Source: Clostridia bacterium
GTDB taxonomy: Bacteria > Bacillota > Clostridia > Christensenellales > CAG-917
Assembly (NCBI GenBank): GCA_017618055.1
Contig: JAFZVB010000013.1
Coordinates: forward strand, 186,001-250,000
DNA length: 64,000 nucleotides
Reading direction: 5' to 3'
Both the position numbers and the translations under genes were made by a program. Positions 1-10,670 of the stretch are shown piece after piece (the first letter of the stretch is position 1; the number at the start of each line of letters is the position of its first letter). The notes below the pieces were generated by a model that was given only the letters and a program-made list of their open reading frames with translations, was not told where the DNA came from and searched no databases.

Positions 1-2203
1 CTGGAATATGCATATCGAAAACTGATGTTGTGATAGCACCGATTGTTGAATACTTATAACCAAGTGCCTTAATGTCATCAAGAACCATAGCTGTCTTTGT
101 TGCTTCGTGATATTTGAAGCAGTTATCTACAATTTGTCCAAGTTGTGTCTTACCAACAGCAAGTTCCTTGAATCCGAGTTCATTTTGGATTTTCATTCTT
201 AATTTGTGAGTCTTCTTTTCGTTTTCGTCTGCGAACAATTCGAAATCTCCATCCTTATATACTTCATTAACAACTTTAACAATTGCATTGATAACTTCAT
301 CTTTTACATCAAGATGTAAAATGCCTCTGATTTCTTTAATAAGAGCACTACTTGATTCTTTACCCTTTGCTGCGTCCCAAATTGCTTGTAATTGTTTATT
401 TTCAATACATGAGTTTGGTCCTAATAATCCAGCAACTTCAATCATTAATCTGTTCTCTGGCTTTGTTCTATCTACAAAGTGTAAATCTTGTGGTAATGTC
501 TTATTGAAGATGCAACGACCGATTGTTGTATGGAGCAATCTTGAAATTGGCTTGCCATTTTCATCTGTTCCTTTAACTCTAATCCAGCATAATGTTTGAA
601 GAGTGATTTCCTTCTCTTGATATGCATGGAATGCCTCATCTTCAGATGCGAATATCTTACCTTCACCCTTTGCGCCTGGTTTTACTATTGTTAAATAGTA
701 TGAACCAAGAATAATATCTTGTCCTGGTGAAACGATTGACTTACCATCACTTAACTTAAGAATGTTGTTTGTACATAACATTAAGATACGTGCTTCAGCT
801 TGTGCTTCAACAGAGATAGGTACGTGTACTGCCATTTGGTCACCATCGAAGTCAGCATTGAAAGCTGTACATGCTAATGGGTGGAGTTTAATTGCTCTAC
901 CTTCAACAAGTACTGGCTCGAATGCTTGGATACCAAGACGGTGTAATGTAGGAGCACGGTTCAATAATACTGGATGGTCTTTAATGATTTCTTCTAAGAA
1001 TCCATAAATTTGACCACTGCCTTCTGCAATAATTTCTTTTGCTTTCTTGATTGTTGAACAGATACCTTCTTGCATTAATCTTCTCATTACGAAAGGCTTG
1101 AATAATTCAAGAGCCATTTCCTTTGGAAGACCGCATTGATAAAGTTTGAGTTCTGGTCCGATAACGATAACTGAACGTCCTGAGTAGTCTACACGTTTAC
1201 CAAGTAAGTTTTGACGGAAACGTCCTTGCTTACCTTGTAAATATCTAGATAAAGACTTTAATTCTCTTCCACCTGCACCAGTTATTGCTTTTCCTCTTCT
1301 ACCGTTAGCGATAAGTGCATCTACGATTTCTTGTACCATACGCTTTTCGTTTCTAAGAATAAGCTCTGGAGTTGGTTGAGACTTTAATTTCTTTAAACGA
1401 TTGTTTCTTCCGATAACTCTACGATATAAGTCGTTTAAGTCTGTAGTTGCAAATCTGCCACCATCTAATTGAACCATTGGTCTTAAATCTGGTGGGAATA
1501 CTGGAAGTACATCAAGAATCATCCATTCTGGTTTGTTTCCACTAATTCTGAAAGCTTCAACAACTTCGAATTGCTTAATAGCTTTTGCTCTTTCTTGACC
1601 TGTTCTGGTTGCGATTACATCCTTAAGTCTTTCACTTTCCTTATTAATGTCGATATTGGATAAGAGCTCTTTAATTGCTTCTGCACCCATTCCAACTCTA
1701 AAGGAATCTCTGGCATATTTTTCCCACAAGGTTTCGCAATCTTCAACTGAGATTACATCCATATCCTTAATCTCTGCACATGCACCCTTGTCCATAACAA
1801 TATATGCATTATAGTAGAGAACTGATTCTAATTCCTTAGGTGATAATCCTAATAATCTTCCGATAGGAGAATCGAATCCCTTTGAATACCAGATGTGTGC
1901 TACTGGAGTTGCGAGTTCAATATGTCCCATACGTTCTCTACGAACTTTAGACTTTGTGACTTCAACACCACACTTTTCACAAACTACACCCTTATATTTA
2001 ATCTTCTTATATCTTCCACAACTACATTCCCAGTCTTTTACAGGCCCGAATATTCTTTCACAGAATAATCCTCCCTTATCTGGCTTTTGTGTACGATAGT
2101 TAATTGTTTCAGACTTTACTACTTCGCCATGTGACCATTTTCTGATTTGTTCTGGAGAAGCGAGACTTATTTTTATTGCATCAAAATTACTTAATTCATA
2201 CAT
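1..2203 (-). CDS. rpoC: DNA-directed RNA polymerase subunit beta' (partial)
   Basis: Catalytic beta' subunit of RNA polymerase. Only the N-terminal 734 residues are here; the 3' part lies beyond position 1. My translation from ATG at 2203 starts [12 protein letters not shown]. It shows the zinc-binding cysteines (C60, C62, C75, C78) and the catalytic Mg-binding motif NADFDGD at bases 839-859, about residues 449-455. The trigger loop and C-terminal half are outside the window. The start is fixed by a strong SD (TAAGGAG) that overlaps the rpoB stop codon, so rpoB and rpoC are probably co-transcribed and translationally coupled. The identification is secure. Confidence 0.98.
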   Translation of the reverse strand, partial: MYELSNFDAIKISLASPEQIRKWSHGEVVKSETINYRTQKPDKGGLFCERIFGPVKDWECSCGRYKKIKYKGVVCEKCGVEVTKSKVRRERMGHIELATPVAHIWYSKGFDSPIGRLLGLSPKELESVLYYNAYIVMDKGACAEIKDMDVISVEDCETLWEKYARDSFRVGMGAEAIKELLSNIDINKESERLKDVIATRTGQERAKAIKQFEVVEAFRISGNKPEWMILDVLPVFPPDLRPMVQLDGGRFATTDLNDLYRRVIGRNNRLKKLKSQPTPELILRNEKRMVQEIVDALIANGRRGKAITGAGGRELKSLSRYLQGKQGRFRQNLLGKRVDYSGRSVIVIGPELKLYQCGLPKEMALELFKPFVMRRLMQEGICSTIKKAKEIIAEGSGQIYGFLEEIIKDHPVLLNRAPTLHRLGIQAFEPVLVEGRAIKLHPLACTAFNADFDGDQMAVHVPISVEAQAEARILMLCTNNILKLSDGKSIVSPGQDIILGSYYLTIVKPGAKGEGKIFASEDEAFHAYQEKEITLQTLCWIRVKGTDENGKPISRLLHTTIGRCIFNKTLPQDLHFVDRTKPENRLMIEVAGLLGPNSCIENKQLQAIWDAAKGKESSSALIKEIRGILHLDVKDEVINAIVKVVNEVYKDGDFELFADENEKKTHKLRMKIQNELGFKELAVGKTQLGQIVDNCFKYHEATKTAMVLDDIKALGYKYSTIGAITTSVFDMHIP

Positions 2204-2217
2204 AATTTTAAATCTCC

Positions 2218-5200
2218 TTATTGATTGTCGTCATCGTCATGATCTTCAAGGTGTGTCATCAATTTTGAAAATTCATCGTCGACTTCTTCTTCAAGTGTTG
2301 GCGCTGCATCGTCTAAGCTACCAAAGATATTTTCCATATCTAATTCATTATTGTCGCCTGCGTATGCGTCCTCGTCATTATCACTTGCTGTACCATTGTA
2401 TAAAGAATCCATTGAGAAGTTTTCTGTAACGTCAACTTCTTTCTTTTCTTCTTCATTCTTGCGTTGTGCCATATCATATTCGAGCTCTTCACTTGAAATA
2501 CTTTCTTGTGAAATTCTTGTTCCATCTTCTGTTTGCATTTCGATATTCAAACCGAGAGCATTTAATTCTTTTACAAGAACATGGAATGCTTCTGGAATTC
2601 CAGGCTCGGATAAGTTTTGTCCATTGATGATGCTGTTGTATGTTCTGTTACGTCCTTCAACGTCATCTGACTTGACTGTAAGTATTTCTTGTAATGTGTG
2701 TGCTGCACCATAAGCTTCAAGTGCCCAAACTTCCATTTCACCGAAACGTTGTCCACCAAATTGTGCTTTACCACCAAGAGGTTGTTGTGTAACGAGTGAA
2801 TATGGTCCAATACTTCTTGCGTGAATCTTGTCATCAACGAGGTGATGTAACTTGAGATAGTACATATAACCAACAGTTACTGGATTTTCAAATGGTTCAC
2901 CAGTACGTCCGTCATAAACCTTAATCTTTCCATCAACCTTTGTTACAGGATTTCCGTTTTCATCAAGTTTTGGGGTTCCGTCTGCATTATATACTGGAGA
3001 TACAAATCCGTTATCTCTTAATAATGCCTTAATGTCTTTTTCGTTTGCACCATCAAATACTGGTGTACAAATCTTCCATCCTAATGAATGTGCAACAAGT
3101 CCTAAGTGTACTTCAAGAACCTGTCCGATGTTCATACGAGAAGGAACACCTAATGGATTCAATACAATTTGAAGTGGTGTACCATCTTCTAAGAATGGCA
3201 TATCTTCTCTTGGGAGAACTCTTGAAACAACACCCTTATTTCCATGACGTCCAGCCATCTTATCTCCAACACCAATCTTACGTTTTTGTGCTATGAAGAC
3301 TTTAACCTTCTCTAATACACCGTTTGCTAATTCAGCATGATCTTCTGCTTTGAATACTTGAACATCAACAACAATACCGCCTTCACCATTCTTAACTCTT
3401 AATGATGTATCTCTGTAATCTCCAGATTTCTCTTGGAAGATAGCGGCGAGTAATCTTTGTTCTGCTGTAGGTTCTGTTTCACCCTTCTTTGTAATCTTAC
3501 CAACTAAGATATCTCCAGGTTTAACTTCTGTACCAACACGAACAATACCGTTTTCATCAAGATGCTTCTTTGCATTTGCAGAGAGTCCTGCAATATCTCT
3601 TGTGATTTCTTCTGGTCCGAGTTTTGTTTCTCTAGATTCACATTCATAGCTTTGAATATGGATAGATGTAAATGCATCATTCTTTAAGAGGTCTTCACTA
3701 ATAAGAACTGCGTCTTCGTAGTTGTAACCTTCCCATTCCATAAATCCGATAAGAATGTTTCTACCTAATGAAAGTTCACCGTTATCTGTTGCTGGGCCAT
3801 CTGCAATAACTTGGTCTGCTTCAACTCTTTCTCCTTTGCTTACGATAGGATGTTGGTTGATACATGTGTTTTGGTTACTACGTTGGAATTTGGAAAGTTG
3901 ATATGTATCTTCTTTGCCATCATCTGTTGAAATAACGATATTATCTGCATCTACATATTTAACTACACCAGCATTCTTTGCGATAACAACAACACCAGAG
4001 TCATGTGCAATACGATATTCAACACCAGTTGCAACGATAGGTGCTTCTGGCTTAAGAAGTGGAACTGCTTGACGTTGCATGTTAGAACCCATTAAAGCAC
4101 GGTTCAAGTCATCGTTTTCAAGGAATGGAATCAATGCTGTAGCAACAGAAACTAATTGCTTTGGATTTACGTCCATGTAGTCAACCTTTTCTTTTGGATA
4201 CTCACGGATCTTTTCCATTTCTCTACATGTTACACGGTCGTTAACGAAACGGCTGTTTTCATCTAATGGTTCGTTTGCTTGTGCAATGATGTATTTATCT
4301 TCTTCTTCAGCTGTCATGTAAACAACTTCGTCTGTGATAACACCAGTTGCTTTATCAATCTTACGATATGGAGATTCAATATAACCATATTCGTTGATTC
4401 TTGCATAAGTTGCTAAGGATGAGATAAGACCAATGTTTTGTCCTTCTGGAGTTTCAATAGGACAAATTCTTCCATAGTGTGAGTGGTGAACGTCACGAAC
4501 TGCCATTGTTGCACGTTCTCTGTTCAAACCGCCAGGACCTAATGCAGAAAGTTTTCTCTTATGAGTTAATTCTGCAATTGGGTTTGGTTGATCCATAAAT
4601 TGGCTCAATTGTGATGAACCAAAGAATGTTCTTAATGCTGTTTCAACTGGCTTTGTGTTAATTAAAGTCTTTGGCTTTAATTCTGTACCTTCAGCTGTTG
4701 ATTGCATTTTTTCTCTTACACCCTTCTCTAAACGAGAGATACCAATTCTGAATTGGTTTTGGAGCAACTCACCAATTGCTCTTACTCTACGGTTGGATAA
4801 GTGGTCTATATCGTCTGTTTTTCCAAATCCATGTGTGAGACCAAAGTCATAGTTGATTGTTGCCAAGATATCATCTGGAGTTGCTGTCTTGCGAACCAAC
4901 TTATTTACATTTTCCTTTATATGGCTGATAAGGTCTTCTAGATTTGGATATTCATCCATCATCTCTGCGAGTTCTGGATAATATACTTTTTCAAGGATTC
5001 CTAAATCTTTTGGATTTAATGGTGTGCCATCTGGATATGCTGGAACGAATGCTTCAAGATCTACATGGTTATTACCCATCATCTTAAATTCTTTTTCATT
5101 TCCATTTTCATCTGTATATGCTACCCAAACAACATTAATACCTGCATTTTGGATTTGATTTGCTTCTTCAAGAGTTAAAACTGTGCCAGCCGAAAGAATT

Positions 5201-6222
5201 ATACCAGATAAATCACCAGCATTTTGTCCAAATTTAACGTCTCTAGAAAGTTTTTGTCCTGCAATACGTGTTGCAAGATTTAACTTCTTGTTAACTTTAT
5301 AACGACCAACTCTTGTTAAGTCATATTTTCTTTCTTCAAAGAAAGTTGAATTGATAATATCAAGACCACCAGGAATTGTGAATCCATCATTATCTTTCAT
5401 TTTGCTGTATAAGTCTTTAAGACCTATAGATGAATTCTTTCCCTTTCCATCTTTGTTAAGAGTTGCAATTATCATTGGATCATTGCCAAAGAATTCAATT
5501 ATTTCTTCGTTTGTTCCAGTTCCTAATCCGTGTCTTAAGCTATTCTTTTGGAAACGATTTTCAGAAATTGGAGGATATCCTTCAACTATAGCAAGTGAAC
5601 GAATAAGGATAGAAGTTAAAATCTTACGCTTCTTATTGATGTGTACCCAACTAATACCTTGTTGATCTTGCTCAAATTCAAGCCAGTCGCCTCTTTCTGG
5701 GGAAAGACGTGTTTTGTAACGTTTCTTACCAGTTCTCTTATCTGTCTCAAATTCGCAATATACACCAGGGCTTCTGATTAATTGTGATACAACAACACGT
5801 TCAGCACCATTGATGATAAAGGATCCGCTCTCAGTCATTAGAGGAATATCTCCAATGTAAACACTTTCTATTTTGCTGTCACCAGCATCCAAATTTTGCA
5901 ATTCATATTCTACATGAAGAGATGCTTCATAATTTAAAGCATTGTCTTTACAGTATTGAATTGAATTCTTTGGTTTGTCTGCTAAAAAGTGTCTTTTGTA
6001 AATGAGTACAAGTTTTCCATTTTGTGAAACTATTGGTGAATAGTATTGGAGAACTTCTTTGATACCGTTTTGAATGAAGTCATTATAAGAGTTCTTTTGG
6101 ATTGAAATAAGGTTTGGAATTTCAAGAACATTCTTGATTTTTGAGAATGAGTAACGTTCTGTGTTTCCGAATTTTTCTGTGTGAACTCTTTTGGCCATAT
6201 CAAACTTTGTTTCTTCAGACAT
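2218..6222 (-). CDS. rpoB: DNA-directed RNA polymerase subunit beta
   Basis: Beta subunit of RNA polymerase, 1334 residues. The rifampicin-pocket segment is visible at about residues 533-565 ([13 protein letters not shown], then [13 protein letters not shown]). It retains the Asp, His and Ser positions usually linked to drug sensitivity, with DQPNP instead of the usual DQTNP. The conserved MAGRHGNKG motif lies near residue 984. The start at 6222 has SD AAGGAG 8 nt upstream. The protein is longer than the roughly 1190 residues of Bacillus RpoB. Part of the excess is a tail of about 105 residues (from about 1230) that is very acidic and ends in a run of Asp. It is upstream of and adjacent to rpoC. 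Confidence 0.98.
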   Translation of the reverse strand: MSEETKFDMAKRVHTEKFGNTERYSFSKIKNVLEIPNLISIQKNSYNDFIQNGIKEVLQYYSPIVSQNGKLVLIYKRHFLADKPKNSIQYCKDNALNYEASLHVEYELQNLDAGDSKIESVYIGDIPLMTESGSFIINGAERVVVSQLIRSPGVYCEFETDKRTGKKRYKTRLSPERGDWLEFEQDQQGISWVHINKKRKILTSILIRSLAIVEGYPPISENRFQKNSLRHGLGTGTNEEIIEFFGNDPMIIATLNKDGKGKNSSIGLKDLYSKMKDNDGFTIPGGLDIINSTFFEERKYDLTRVGRYKVNKKLNLATRIAGQKLSRDVKFGQNAGDLSGIILSAGTVLTLEEANQIQNAGINVVWVAYTDENGNEKEFKMMGNNHVDLEAFVPAYPDGTPLNPKDLGILEKVYYPELAEMMDEYPNLEDLISHIKENVNKLVRKTATPDDILATINYDFGLTHGFGKTDDIDHLSNRRVRAIGELLQNQFRIGISRLEKGVREKMQSTAEGTELKPKTLINTKPVETALRTFFGSSQLSQFMDQPNPIAELTHKRKLSALGPGGLNRERATMAVRDVHHSHYGRICPIETPEGQNIGLISSLATYARINEYGYIESPYRKIDKATGVITDEVVYMTAEEEDKYIIAQANEPLDENSRFVNDRVTCREMEKIREYPKEKVDYMDVNPKQLVSVATALIPFLENDDLNRALMGSNMQRQAVPLLKPEAPIVATGVEYRIAHDSGVVVIAKNAGVVKYVDADNIVISTDDGKEDTYQLSKFQRSNQNTCINQHPIVSKGERVEADQVIADGPATDNGELSLGRNILIGFMEWEGYNYEDAVLISEDLLKNDAFTSIHIQSYECESRETKLGPEEITRDIAGLSANAKKHLDENGIVRVGTEVKPGDILVGKITKKGETEPTAEQRLLAAIFQEKSGDYRDTSLRVKNGEGGIVVDVQVFKAEDHAELANGVLEKVKVFIAQKRKIGVGDKMAGRHGNKGVVSRVLPREDMPFLEDGTPLQIVLNPLGVPSRMNIGQVLEVHLGLVAHSLGWKICTPVFDGANEKDIKALLRDNGFVSPVYNADGTPKLDENGNPVTKVDGKIKVYDGRTGEPFENPVTVGYMYYLKLHHLVDDKIHARSIGPYSLVTQQPLGGKAQFGGQRFGEMEVWALEAYGAAHTLQEILTVKSDDVEGRNRTYNSIINGQNLSEPGIPEAFHVLVKELNALGLNIEMQTEDGTRISQESISSEELEYDMAQRKNEEEKKEVDVTENFSMDSLYNGTASDNDEDAYAGDNNELDMENIFGSLDDAAPTLEEEVDDEFSKLMTHLEDHDDDDNQ

Positions 6223-6473
6223 TATTTACACTCCTTGAAATAAATTTTCATTTGGTTCGGCCCGAAAATTTTGTGTTTTCAAAAATTTCTAAAGCACTTG
6301 TTTTTTTGTTGTTCTTAGATTATACTAACTTTGCGACACAAACCTGATTTTTATATATATATTTATAATATAAAGTCAAAATGTGAAAATATCGCAGTTT
6401 TAGAGTTTACTACAATAAGTCAATACTGTCAACTACTTTTTAGTAATAAATAAAACTTTTTATACGGAGATAT
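6223..6473. promoter_or_regulatory. Divergent intergenic region: rpoB leader and rqcP upstream
   Basis: This 251-bp gap separates divergent rpoB and rqcP. For rpoB (minus strand) a perfect -10 TATAAT lies at 6319-6324, but I see no good -35 at the right distance. The leader that would follow contains an 11-bp palindrome, TTCGG-C-CCGAA (6256-6266), and next to it an imperfect 10-bp inverted repeat (6264-6289, one mismatch). Either could be an operator or an RNA hairpin. For rqcP I found no convincing promoter. No coding sequence is seen here. Confidence 0.4.
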
Positions 6474-6737
6474 ATGAGAATAGATAAATTTCTTAAATTA
6501 TCAAGAATTATCAAACGCAGAAGTGTTGCATCAGATGCATGTGACTCTGGGCGTATTGTTATAAACGGAAAACAAGCAAAACCATCAAAAGATGTTAAGG
6601 TTGGAGATGAAGTAACTGTTTCTTTTGGAGACAGAGCAATAACATTTAAGGTGCTGTCTGTAGATGAAAGACAAACCAAGCAATCTGCATCAGAAATGTA
6701 CGAGATTATATCCAACACAATAGAGGAAGAAAAATGA
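6474..6737 (+). CDS. rqcP: RNA-binding S4 domain protein, RqcP (YabO/Hsp15-like)
   Basis: Small S4-domain RNA-binding protein of 87 residues. It starts MRIDKFLKLSRIIKRRS and contains the alpha-L core with VINGKQAKPSKDVKVGDEV, as in YabO/RqcP. In Firmicutes RqcP acts with RqcH on stalled 50S subunits to add alanine tails (ribosome quality control). That role is from the family; the sequence shows only the S4 fold and the short length. The SD GGAG is 4 nt upstream of ATG. The stop codon overlaps the ispDF start (ATGA), so the two are co-transcribed. Other short S4 proteins such as the YlmH C-terminus are less similar in length and start. Confidence 0.85.
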   Translation: MRIDKFLKLSRIIKRRSVASDACDSGRIVINGKQAKPSKDVKVGDEVTVSFGDRAITFKVLSVDERQTKQSASEMYEIISNTIEEEK

Positions 6738-7852
6738 TAAATGTAATAATTTGTGCAGCTGGATTATCCAATAGATTTGGGTCTAATAAGTTGCTTGAAA
6801 AATATGGAAAAAGCGTAATTCTAACCGAGTCAATTCGTCCATTCTTAGAAATAGATGAGGTTGAAAAAATCATTGTTACAGCCAATGAAGATGACATAAA
6901 ATTATATGAAAAAATCATTAGAAAAAATGGCTTCCCTATTGAATATAGAATAGTCGTTTGTAAAGGTGGAGAAACAAGATCAGAGAGTGTTTATAATGCC
7001 TTAGACTATTTAACAGACAATGCAAATTATGTCCTTATTCATGATGCAGCAAGACCTAATATTTCCGTAGAGTTAATAAAAAGAGTTGCGAATGAACTAA
7101 GGGAAAATGTTTGTGTTTTGCCGGTTATAGATGTTCCAAATACACTCTATACAAAAAATTTAGAATTAAGAGATAGAAACGAATTTTTCCAAGCACAAAC
7201 TCCACAAGGATTCCCAAGACAACTTCTTTGCGATGCATATGACGATTGGTTTGAAGATAAAACAACTTATACAGATGACTTCTCTCTTGTACAACACTAT
7301 AGAAGATACGCCACATTTAAATATGTTCAAGGTGATCCAACCAATGTTAAGATTACCTTTAGAGGCGATGTTAAGAAAAACTTAAGTGGGATTGGATATG
7401 ATATCCACACTCTTGAAAAAAGTGATACAGAGTTTATGCCAATTTGTGGTTTGCAAGTTCCATATGATAAAAAGCCAAAAGCACACTCTGACGGAGATGC
7501 TCCTCTACATGCTCTAATGGATGCAATTTTATCTGCTATTGGAGAACCAGATATTGGACATTTATTCCCAACATATGATGACAAATACAAAGATATCTCT
7601 TCTCTCATTTTATTAGATTCCGTTATGGATTTAGTCAAGAAAAGGGGATTCGTTATAAACAATGTAAGTATTGCTATTATCTTAGAAAAACCAAGGATTT
7701 CACCTTATATAGATGAGATGAAAGATATTCTATCTGCTCATATGGGATTAGATAAAAATTCAATTGGAATAACTTCTACAACTAATGAAGGTTCTGGTTT
7801 GGTCGGCTCTGGAGATGCTATAGCTGCTCTTGCAACTGTATCAATTTATTAA
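6734..7852 (+). CDS. ispDF: Bifunctional IspD/IspF (MEP isoprenoid pathway)
   Basis: Fusion of two MEP-pathway enzymes, 372 residues. Residues 1-215 are the cytidylyltransferase IspD, with the nucleotide loop AAGLSNRFGSNKLLE and the DAARP motif. Residues 216-372 are the cyclodiphosphate synthase IspF, with GIGYDIHTL (Asp and His metal ligands), HSDGDAPLHALMDA and DIGHLFP. The C-terminal IspF signature reads TTNEGSGLVGSGDAIAALA. The usual GRGEG is GSGDA here, so a normally conserved Arg has become Ser. Similar fusions are known in other bacteria. The start overlaps the rqcP stop by 4 nt and has GAGG upstream. Confidence 0.95.
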   Translation: MINVIICAAGLSNRFGSNKLLEKYGKSVILTESIRPFLEIDEVEKIIVTANEDDIKLYEKIIRKNGFPIEYRIVVCKGGETRSESVYNALDYLTDNANYVLIHDAARPNISVELIKRVANELRENVCVLPVIDVPNTLYTKNLELRDRNEFFQAQTPQGFPRQLLCDAYDDWFEDKTTYTDDFSLVQHYRRYATFKYVQGDPTNVKITFRGDVKKNLSGIGYDIHTLEKSDTEFMPICGLQVPYDKKPKAHSDGDAPLHALMDAILSAIGEPDIGHLFPTYDDKYKDISSLILLDSVMDLVKKRGFVINNVSIAIILEKPRISPYIDEMKDILSAHMGLDKNSIGITSTTNEGSGLVGSGDAIAALATVSIY

Positions 7853-7853
7853 A

Positions 7854-8837
7854 TTATTTGTTGTATTTCTTAACCATTATATCTATGGTCTTTTTAATAT
7901 CTTCTCTAAGGAATTGAGGTTCCAATACTTCTACTAATGTTCCAAATTGAATTGCCCAATACTTAAAAGCTTTAGGAGAGGATGTAATATATGCTATTAA
8001 ATACTTCCCGCCTTTATTCTCATTGTCTTCATAAAAGGCTACATCTTTTCCAAAACATTCTATAATCTCATCTACAACTTGTTTCTTGCATCTTATGATT
8101 ATTGTCTCTGCCCTGTCTGAATACATATAAGGTCTAGCAGTATTTAAATCTCTATAATCTATACCATGTTCATATCCTTCAACCTTGGTTATGTCTACAT
8201 ATCCCATCTTCTTTTTCTTGATTCTCATAATCCTGTCTACCTTAAGGAAGGACATAGTATTGTATTTGGATATCTTGCACATTAAATAATATCTTTGATT
8301 GTGAATGATGAACTGATATGGAGATATCTCAAAAGTGTGTTCTTTGTGTAATTGCTTGTCTACACCATATTTACCGTAGTCTATTTGAAGGGCTTGTTTC
8401 TTCTCTATTGCCTCGTCCAATGTATCTAGGTTGTAGAATACGGCTTTGTTCTCTGTCTTGTTCCAGCTCATTACAGACAATATATGACTAGCATGAGAGT
8501 TGAAGTTTCTTCCTCCCATCTTTGTAATCTTTTCTAATAATTCTCTTGAGTGAGCATCATTAAGAGATTTGTTACTTAATACAGCATCTATTAAAACTCT
8601 AATTTCTGAACTTTGAAATTCTCTTTCTCCAAGATAAGATCCCTTTCCAGATGAACAGATGTCATAACCCAATTCTTTAAGATTGGCTATGTTTCTTCCA
8701 ACAGTCTTTCTTTCTACTTCTAGACCATAGTCTGTATATAAATACTTAACTATGTCTTCCTGTAAAATTGGGTGATTTTCGTCTGTATATTTCTTTAAAA
8801 TTTCCAATACACAAACAATAGAGGCTATCTTATCCAT
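7854..8837 (-). CDS. WYL-domain transcriptional regulator
   Basis: Predicted DNA-binding regulator of 327 residues. The N-terminal 60 or so residues form a winged helix (ILQEDIVKYL..ERKTVGRNIANLKELGYDI). A WYL domain lies at about residues 140-215, with the core IHNQRYYLMCKISKYNTMSFLKVDRI, followed by a WCX-type C-terminal domain. WYL domains sense nucleic-acid or other ligands, and WYL proteins often regulate DNA repair, CRISPR or phage-defence genes. SD AGGAG precedes the ATG. It has its own promoter and sits just downstream of yolD and the Y-family polymerase on the same strand, so a role in a DNA-damage response is plausible but inferred. It converges on ispDF with only 1 nt between. Confidence 0.9.
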   Translation of the reverse strand: MDKIASIVCVLEILKKYTDENHPILQEDIVKYLYTDYGLEVERKTVGRNIANLKELGYDICSSGKGSYLGEREFQSSEIRVLIDAVLSNKSLNDAHSRELLEKITKMGGRNFNSHASHILSVMSWNKTENKAVFYNLDTLDEAIEKKQALQIDYGKYGVDKQLHKEHTFEISPYQFIIHNQRYYLMCKISKYNTMSFLKVDRIMRIKKKKMGYVDITKVEGYEHGIDYRDLNTARPYMYSDRAETIIIRCKKQVVDEIIECFGKDVAFYEDNENKGGKYLIAYITSSPKAFKYWAIQFGTLVEVLEPQFLREDIKKTIDIMVKKYNK

Positions 8838-8866
8838 TTTCGCTCCTAAAAAGTTTCAATATTAAA

Positions 8867-8899
8867 AGTATAATTGGACTTATGTACTAAATCAAGTAC
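8867..8899 (-). promoter_or_regulatory. Promoter of the WYL gene with an inverted repeat over the -35
   Basis: On the minus strand TTGATT (8890-8895) and TATACT (8867-8872) are separated by exactly 17 bp, about 35 bp upstream of the WYL start codon. A 5-bp inverted repeat, GTACT-N6-AGTAC (8884-8899), covers the -35, which would suit an autorepressor. The hexamers are read directly; the operator role is inferred. Confidence 0.6.
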
Positions 8900-8904
8900 G
8901 TAAA

Positions 8905-9237
8905 TTAGAAATCGGATGGCGATTCCGTTATTTCTATCTTGTAAATATCATCAAAATAAATCTTAGTGGTTCCAAGCTGTAAAAATTTGGATGTAGTTTG
9001 TATCTTTACAACCTTATCTATAACTTCTACATAATGTCCATTAAGATAGAAGATAACATCTATAGTGCAACCTTTAACCACTCTTGAAATAGTATTTGAG
9101 ATTTCCATCTGTTCTTCTTCAGACAATTCTTTTCTTTCTATTCTTGAGTGTTTCTCTTCTCTTTCTCTTAAAGCAGCCTGCAAACCTACTAAGGCATCAA
9201 AAGGCATAAACTGCTTTGCTCTTTCTACATTATTCAC
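8905..9237 (-). CDS. YolD-like protein
   Basis: Small protein of 110 residues that starts MNNVERAKQFMPFDALVGLQAAL, the hallmark of YolD-like proteins. A beta-rich half follows (GCTIDVIFYLNGHYVEVIDKVV). YolD-like genes usually pair with UvrX/UmuC-type polymerases in Firmicutes and their plasmids, and have been suggested to act as UmuD-like partners. Here the start codon overlaps the end of the polymerase gene by 8 nt, indicating translational coupling. The exact function is unknown. Confidence 0.85.
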   Translation of the reverse strand: MNNVERAKQFMPFDALVGLQAALREREEKHSRIERKELSEEEQMEISNTISRVVKGCTIDVIFYLNGHYVEVIDKVVKIQTTSKFLQLGTTKIYFDDIYKIEITESPSDF

Positions 9238-10489
9238 CGTTATGCCCTCCTACAAGCTTATTCCTTATTTGCGCCGTTGCTCCTTCTTTTAGATCCATGC
9301 CTCTAATAATTGCATTCTTGCCGAACTTAGACTTTATATCTAGTATTGCCATCTCGCCTTTCTTTTCTTTTTCTACTTTGTCATAATCTGTGAATAGGTT
9401 ATATCCTTCACTACCTTCACCTACTACATTAAAGAAAATACCTAGTCCTCTTATTGGCACATCCTTATATGTTGTTTCTTCAAATAATGTCTTAACATAT
9501 CCCTTAATAATAGAGAACACATTGGTGGTTTCAGCCATCTTTCTAGTGGCTCCAGTAGATGGTCTTATATCTTTAGAATACCTTACCTGAATTCCAACGT
9601 TATTCGCACAAACGTGCCTTTTCATCATCTCTTGGCACATATTAAGTGCCATTTCTGTCATTACAAGCAAAGATTTATCATAGTCATAATCTTCAAATAA
9701 TATCTGAGTTGTGGACACTGATTTGCTTCTAGATTTATATGCTTTTATGTCTGCAATAGTGCATGGTTCCCTACCCCAAGCATGGTCTATTAAAAGCTCT
9801 GCGTTGATACCAAAGGTATCATATAAGAGATTACTATCTGCATTAGTTATGTCTCTCATAGTATTAATTCCAAACTTCTTTAGCCTATTTGCTGTACCCC
9901 TTGCAACTTGCCAAAAGTCTGTTATTGGCATATGATCCCACATCTGCTTTTTGTATAGTTCTTCATCTAAATATCCTATATGGTCTGGAGAATGTTTTGC
10001 TGTAATATCTAGTGCAATCTTTGCAAGATACATATTTGTTCCTATACCAGCAGTAGAAGGAACTCCTGTCTTCTTTGCTATTAAATCCATAAGCATAGTT
10101 GCAAACTCTTTTGCACTCATCTTATACATATTGAGATAGTCTGTGGCATCTATGAAAGACTCATCTATAGAATAAACATGAATATCATCCTTGGATATGT
10201 AATCTAGGTATATCTCATATATATCTGCAGCAACATCTATATACTTTTTCATCCTAGGTTTTGCAATTATATAGTCCATATCTTTTGGGATATCAAAAAG
10301 TCTACATCTATTTTTAACTCCAAGTGTTTTCATCTTAGGAGAAATTGCTAAACATATTGCTCCCTTTCCCCTGCTTGGATCTGCAACAACTAGATTCGTT
10401 TCAAATGGACTAAGCCCGCGCTCTGCACATTCAACAGAGGCGTAAAATGATTTCATATCTATACAAAAATATGTTCTTTGCTTTTCCAT
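9230..10489 (-). CDS. Y-family DNA polymerase (UvrX/UmuC-like)
   Basis: Translesion DNA polymerase of 419 residues from the ATG at 10489. It has the first catalytic motif CIDMKSFYASVECAERGL and the second, YSIDESFIDATDYL, plus palm, finger and little-finger regions. These enzymes copy past damaged bases at the cost of mutations. A TTG 18 nt upstream is in frame, but AGGA lies 9 nt before the ATG, so the ATG is preferred. Its closest type is UvrX/Pol V UmuC-like and not DinB, judging by the YolD partner. It is probably induced by DNA damage: a LexA-like palindrome lies just upstream. Confidence 0.92.
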   Translation of the reverse strand: MEKQRTYFCIDMKSFYASVECAERGLSPFETNLVVADPSRGKGAICLAISPKMKTLGVKNRCRLFDIPKDMDYIIAKPRMKKYIDVAADIYEIYLDYISKDDIHVYSIDESFIDATDYLNMYKMSAKEFATMLMDLIAKKTGVPSTAGIGTNMYLAKIALDITAKHSPDHIGYLDEELYKKQMWDHMPITDFWQVARGTANRLKKFGINTMRDITNADSNLLYDTFGINAELLIDHAWGREPCTIADIKAYKSRSKSVSTTQILFEDYDYDKSLLVMTEMALNMCQEMMKRHVCANNVGIQVRYSKDIRPSTGATRKMAETTNVFSIIKGYVKTLFEETTYKDVPIRGLGIFFNVVGEGSEGYNLFTDYDKVEKEKKGEMAILDIKSKFGKNAIIRGMDLKEGATAQIRNKLVGGHNGE

Positions 10490-10507
10490 CTCAATAAATC
10501 CTATCAA

Positions 10508-10559
10508 AAACTTTTGTTTATGTTAGACTTATTTTAATATATTAAATCGTAAAAAGCAA
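10508..10559 (-). promoter_or_regulatory. Promoter and LexA-like site of the polymerase operon
   Basis: On the minus strand TTGCTT (10554-10559) and TAAAAT (10531-10536) are spaced 17 bp. Downstream, near +10, lies the perfect palindrome AAACAAAAGTTT (10508-10519). It resembles the Firmicutes SOS box (GAAC-N4-GTTC) with the outer G and C replaced by A and T. The promoter reading is fair; the LexA assignment is weak. Confidence 0.45.
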
Positions 10560-10612
10560 TACCTTTTTTATATTTCTTTGTTTTATAAAAACAATTATTC
10601 CCGTTTTGCATA

Positions 10613-10640
10613 TTGAATAAAAACTAAAAAGTTATATAAT
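10613..10640 (+). promoter_or_regulatory. Promoter of the phosphoribosyltransferase gene
   Basis: TTGAAT (10613-10618) and a perfect TATAAT (10635-10640) are spaced 16 bp. The start codon is about 30 nt further down and has a good SD. Confidence 0.6.
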
Positions 10641-10670
10641 TAAATTAATAAAAATCTAAGGAGTCTTAAA

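Noticed and set aside
6240-6300. GGTTCGG-like sequence recalling a tRNA T-arm
   Set aside because: No acceptor stem or anticodon arm around it; it is part of the rpoB leader palindrome.
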